From: Epiperipatus broadwayi
Taxonomy: Eukaryota; Onychophora; Udeonychophora; Euonychophora; Peripatidae
Length of the DNA stretch: 64,000 bases
Reading direction: 5' to 3'
NCBI GenBank assembly: GCA_028023455.1
Contig: JAQFVV010006197.1
Coordinates: forward strand, 14,567,254-14,631,253
Shown in pieces: positions 63,829-64,000 of the stretch. Under the pieces are notes generated by a model. That model did no database searches and was not told where the DNA came from. It saw only the letters and a list, made by a program, of their open reading frames with translations. Numbering within the stretch: the stretch's first letter is position 1; the number at the start of each line of letters is the position of its first letter. The position numbers and the translations under genes were made by a program.

Positions 63829-64000
63829 AGTCTTTTCTCTGTTTGAGTGTTAGCTTCATAATATAATACTTGACAAACTCTGCTTTTTGTGGCTTGATGT
63901 TCACAAATTTTATAACACATAGATAGTTTTGATAACAAGAAAGTTATCAATTTCATATACTAAAATGTTTTTTTTGAAGTTGTTATAATAAAATTTTATT
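63829..64000. other. End of window: no gene seen
   Basis: AT-rich; nothing recognised. Confidence 0.5.

Overview
This is nuclear DNA from an invertebrate animal. It is very AT-rich (about a quarter G+C, estimated by eye), has long introns, and is full of decayed transposable elements. The only host gene I can prove is a protein tyrosine phosphatase of the PTPN3/PTPN4 (PTP-MEG, Drosophila Ptpmeg) family on the minus strand. Seven exons with matching GT-AG boundaries and phases were found at 58630-58547, 58462-58400, 37553-37425, 33334-33186, 24988-24853, 23810-23765 and 19224-19187. They encode 214 residues: the second half of the catalytic domain, including the WPD loop, the HC(X5)R signature and the Q-loop, plus a short tail and stop. 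The KNRY region and any FERM and PDZ exons should lie beyond base 64000. The wording of the catalytic domain would suit an arthropod, but I cannot name a species.

Layout: 1-10.5 kb, downstream of the gene, is a graveyard of non-LTR retrotransposons. It holds a reverse transcriptase relic at 1-1550, a small relic at 2581-3000, a nearly full-length minus-strand LINE ('LINE-A', about 3.0-8.9 kb) with a tRNA-like sequence at its 5' side, an RTE-like 3' end at 9.2-9.5 kb and a mariner-like non-autonomous element at 9.75-10.46 kb. Most of 10.5-18.8 kb is featureless AT-rich DNA with one short RTE-like tail. The phosphatase gene fills 19.2-58.6 kb and continues left to right as introns carrying a GC-rich patch with a candidate solo LTR (22.2-23.25 kb), a hairpin (23.5 kb), two head-to-head Penelope-like copies (25.7-28.0 kb), LINE relics (30.7-32.1 and 34.4-35.2 kb), a foldback structure (38.2-39.1 kb), an internally deleted Gypsy element (42.7-45.2 kb), a complete but broken Gypsy element (48.0-53.3 kb), two LINE fragments lying tail to tail (53.8-56.1 kb) and a hAT-type MITE with a perfect 8-bp target duplication (56.9 kb). 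From 58.6 kb to the end come further LINE relics and a second mariner-like element.

The most unusual stretch is 7319-7899: 581 consecutive bases of the + strand with no cytosine at all, lying in the spacer of LINE-A. Also worth attention are a hammerhead-ribozyme-like core next to tRNA-like boxes in both Penelope tails, the flanked foldback at 38.2-39.1 kb, and a GC-rich, coding-looking island at 21.3-21.6 kb that I could not assign.

No CRISPR array, bacterial operon, ribosomal RNA or convincing functional tRNA gene was seen. Nearly all other open frames are chance frames in AT-rich DNA or pieces of transposons.
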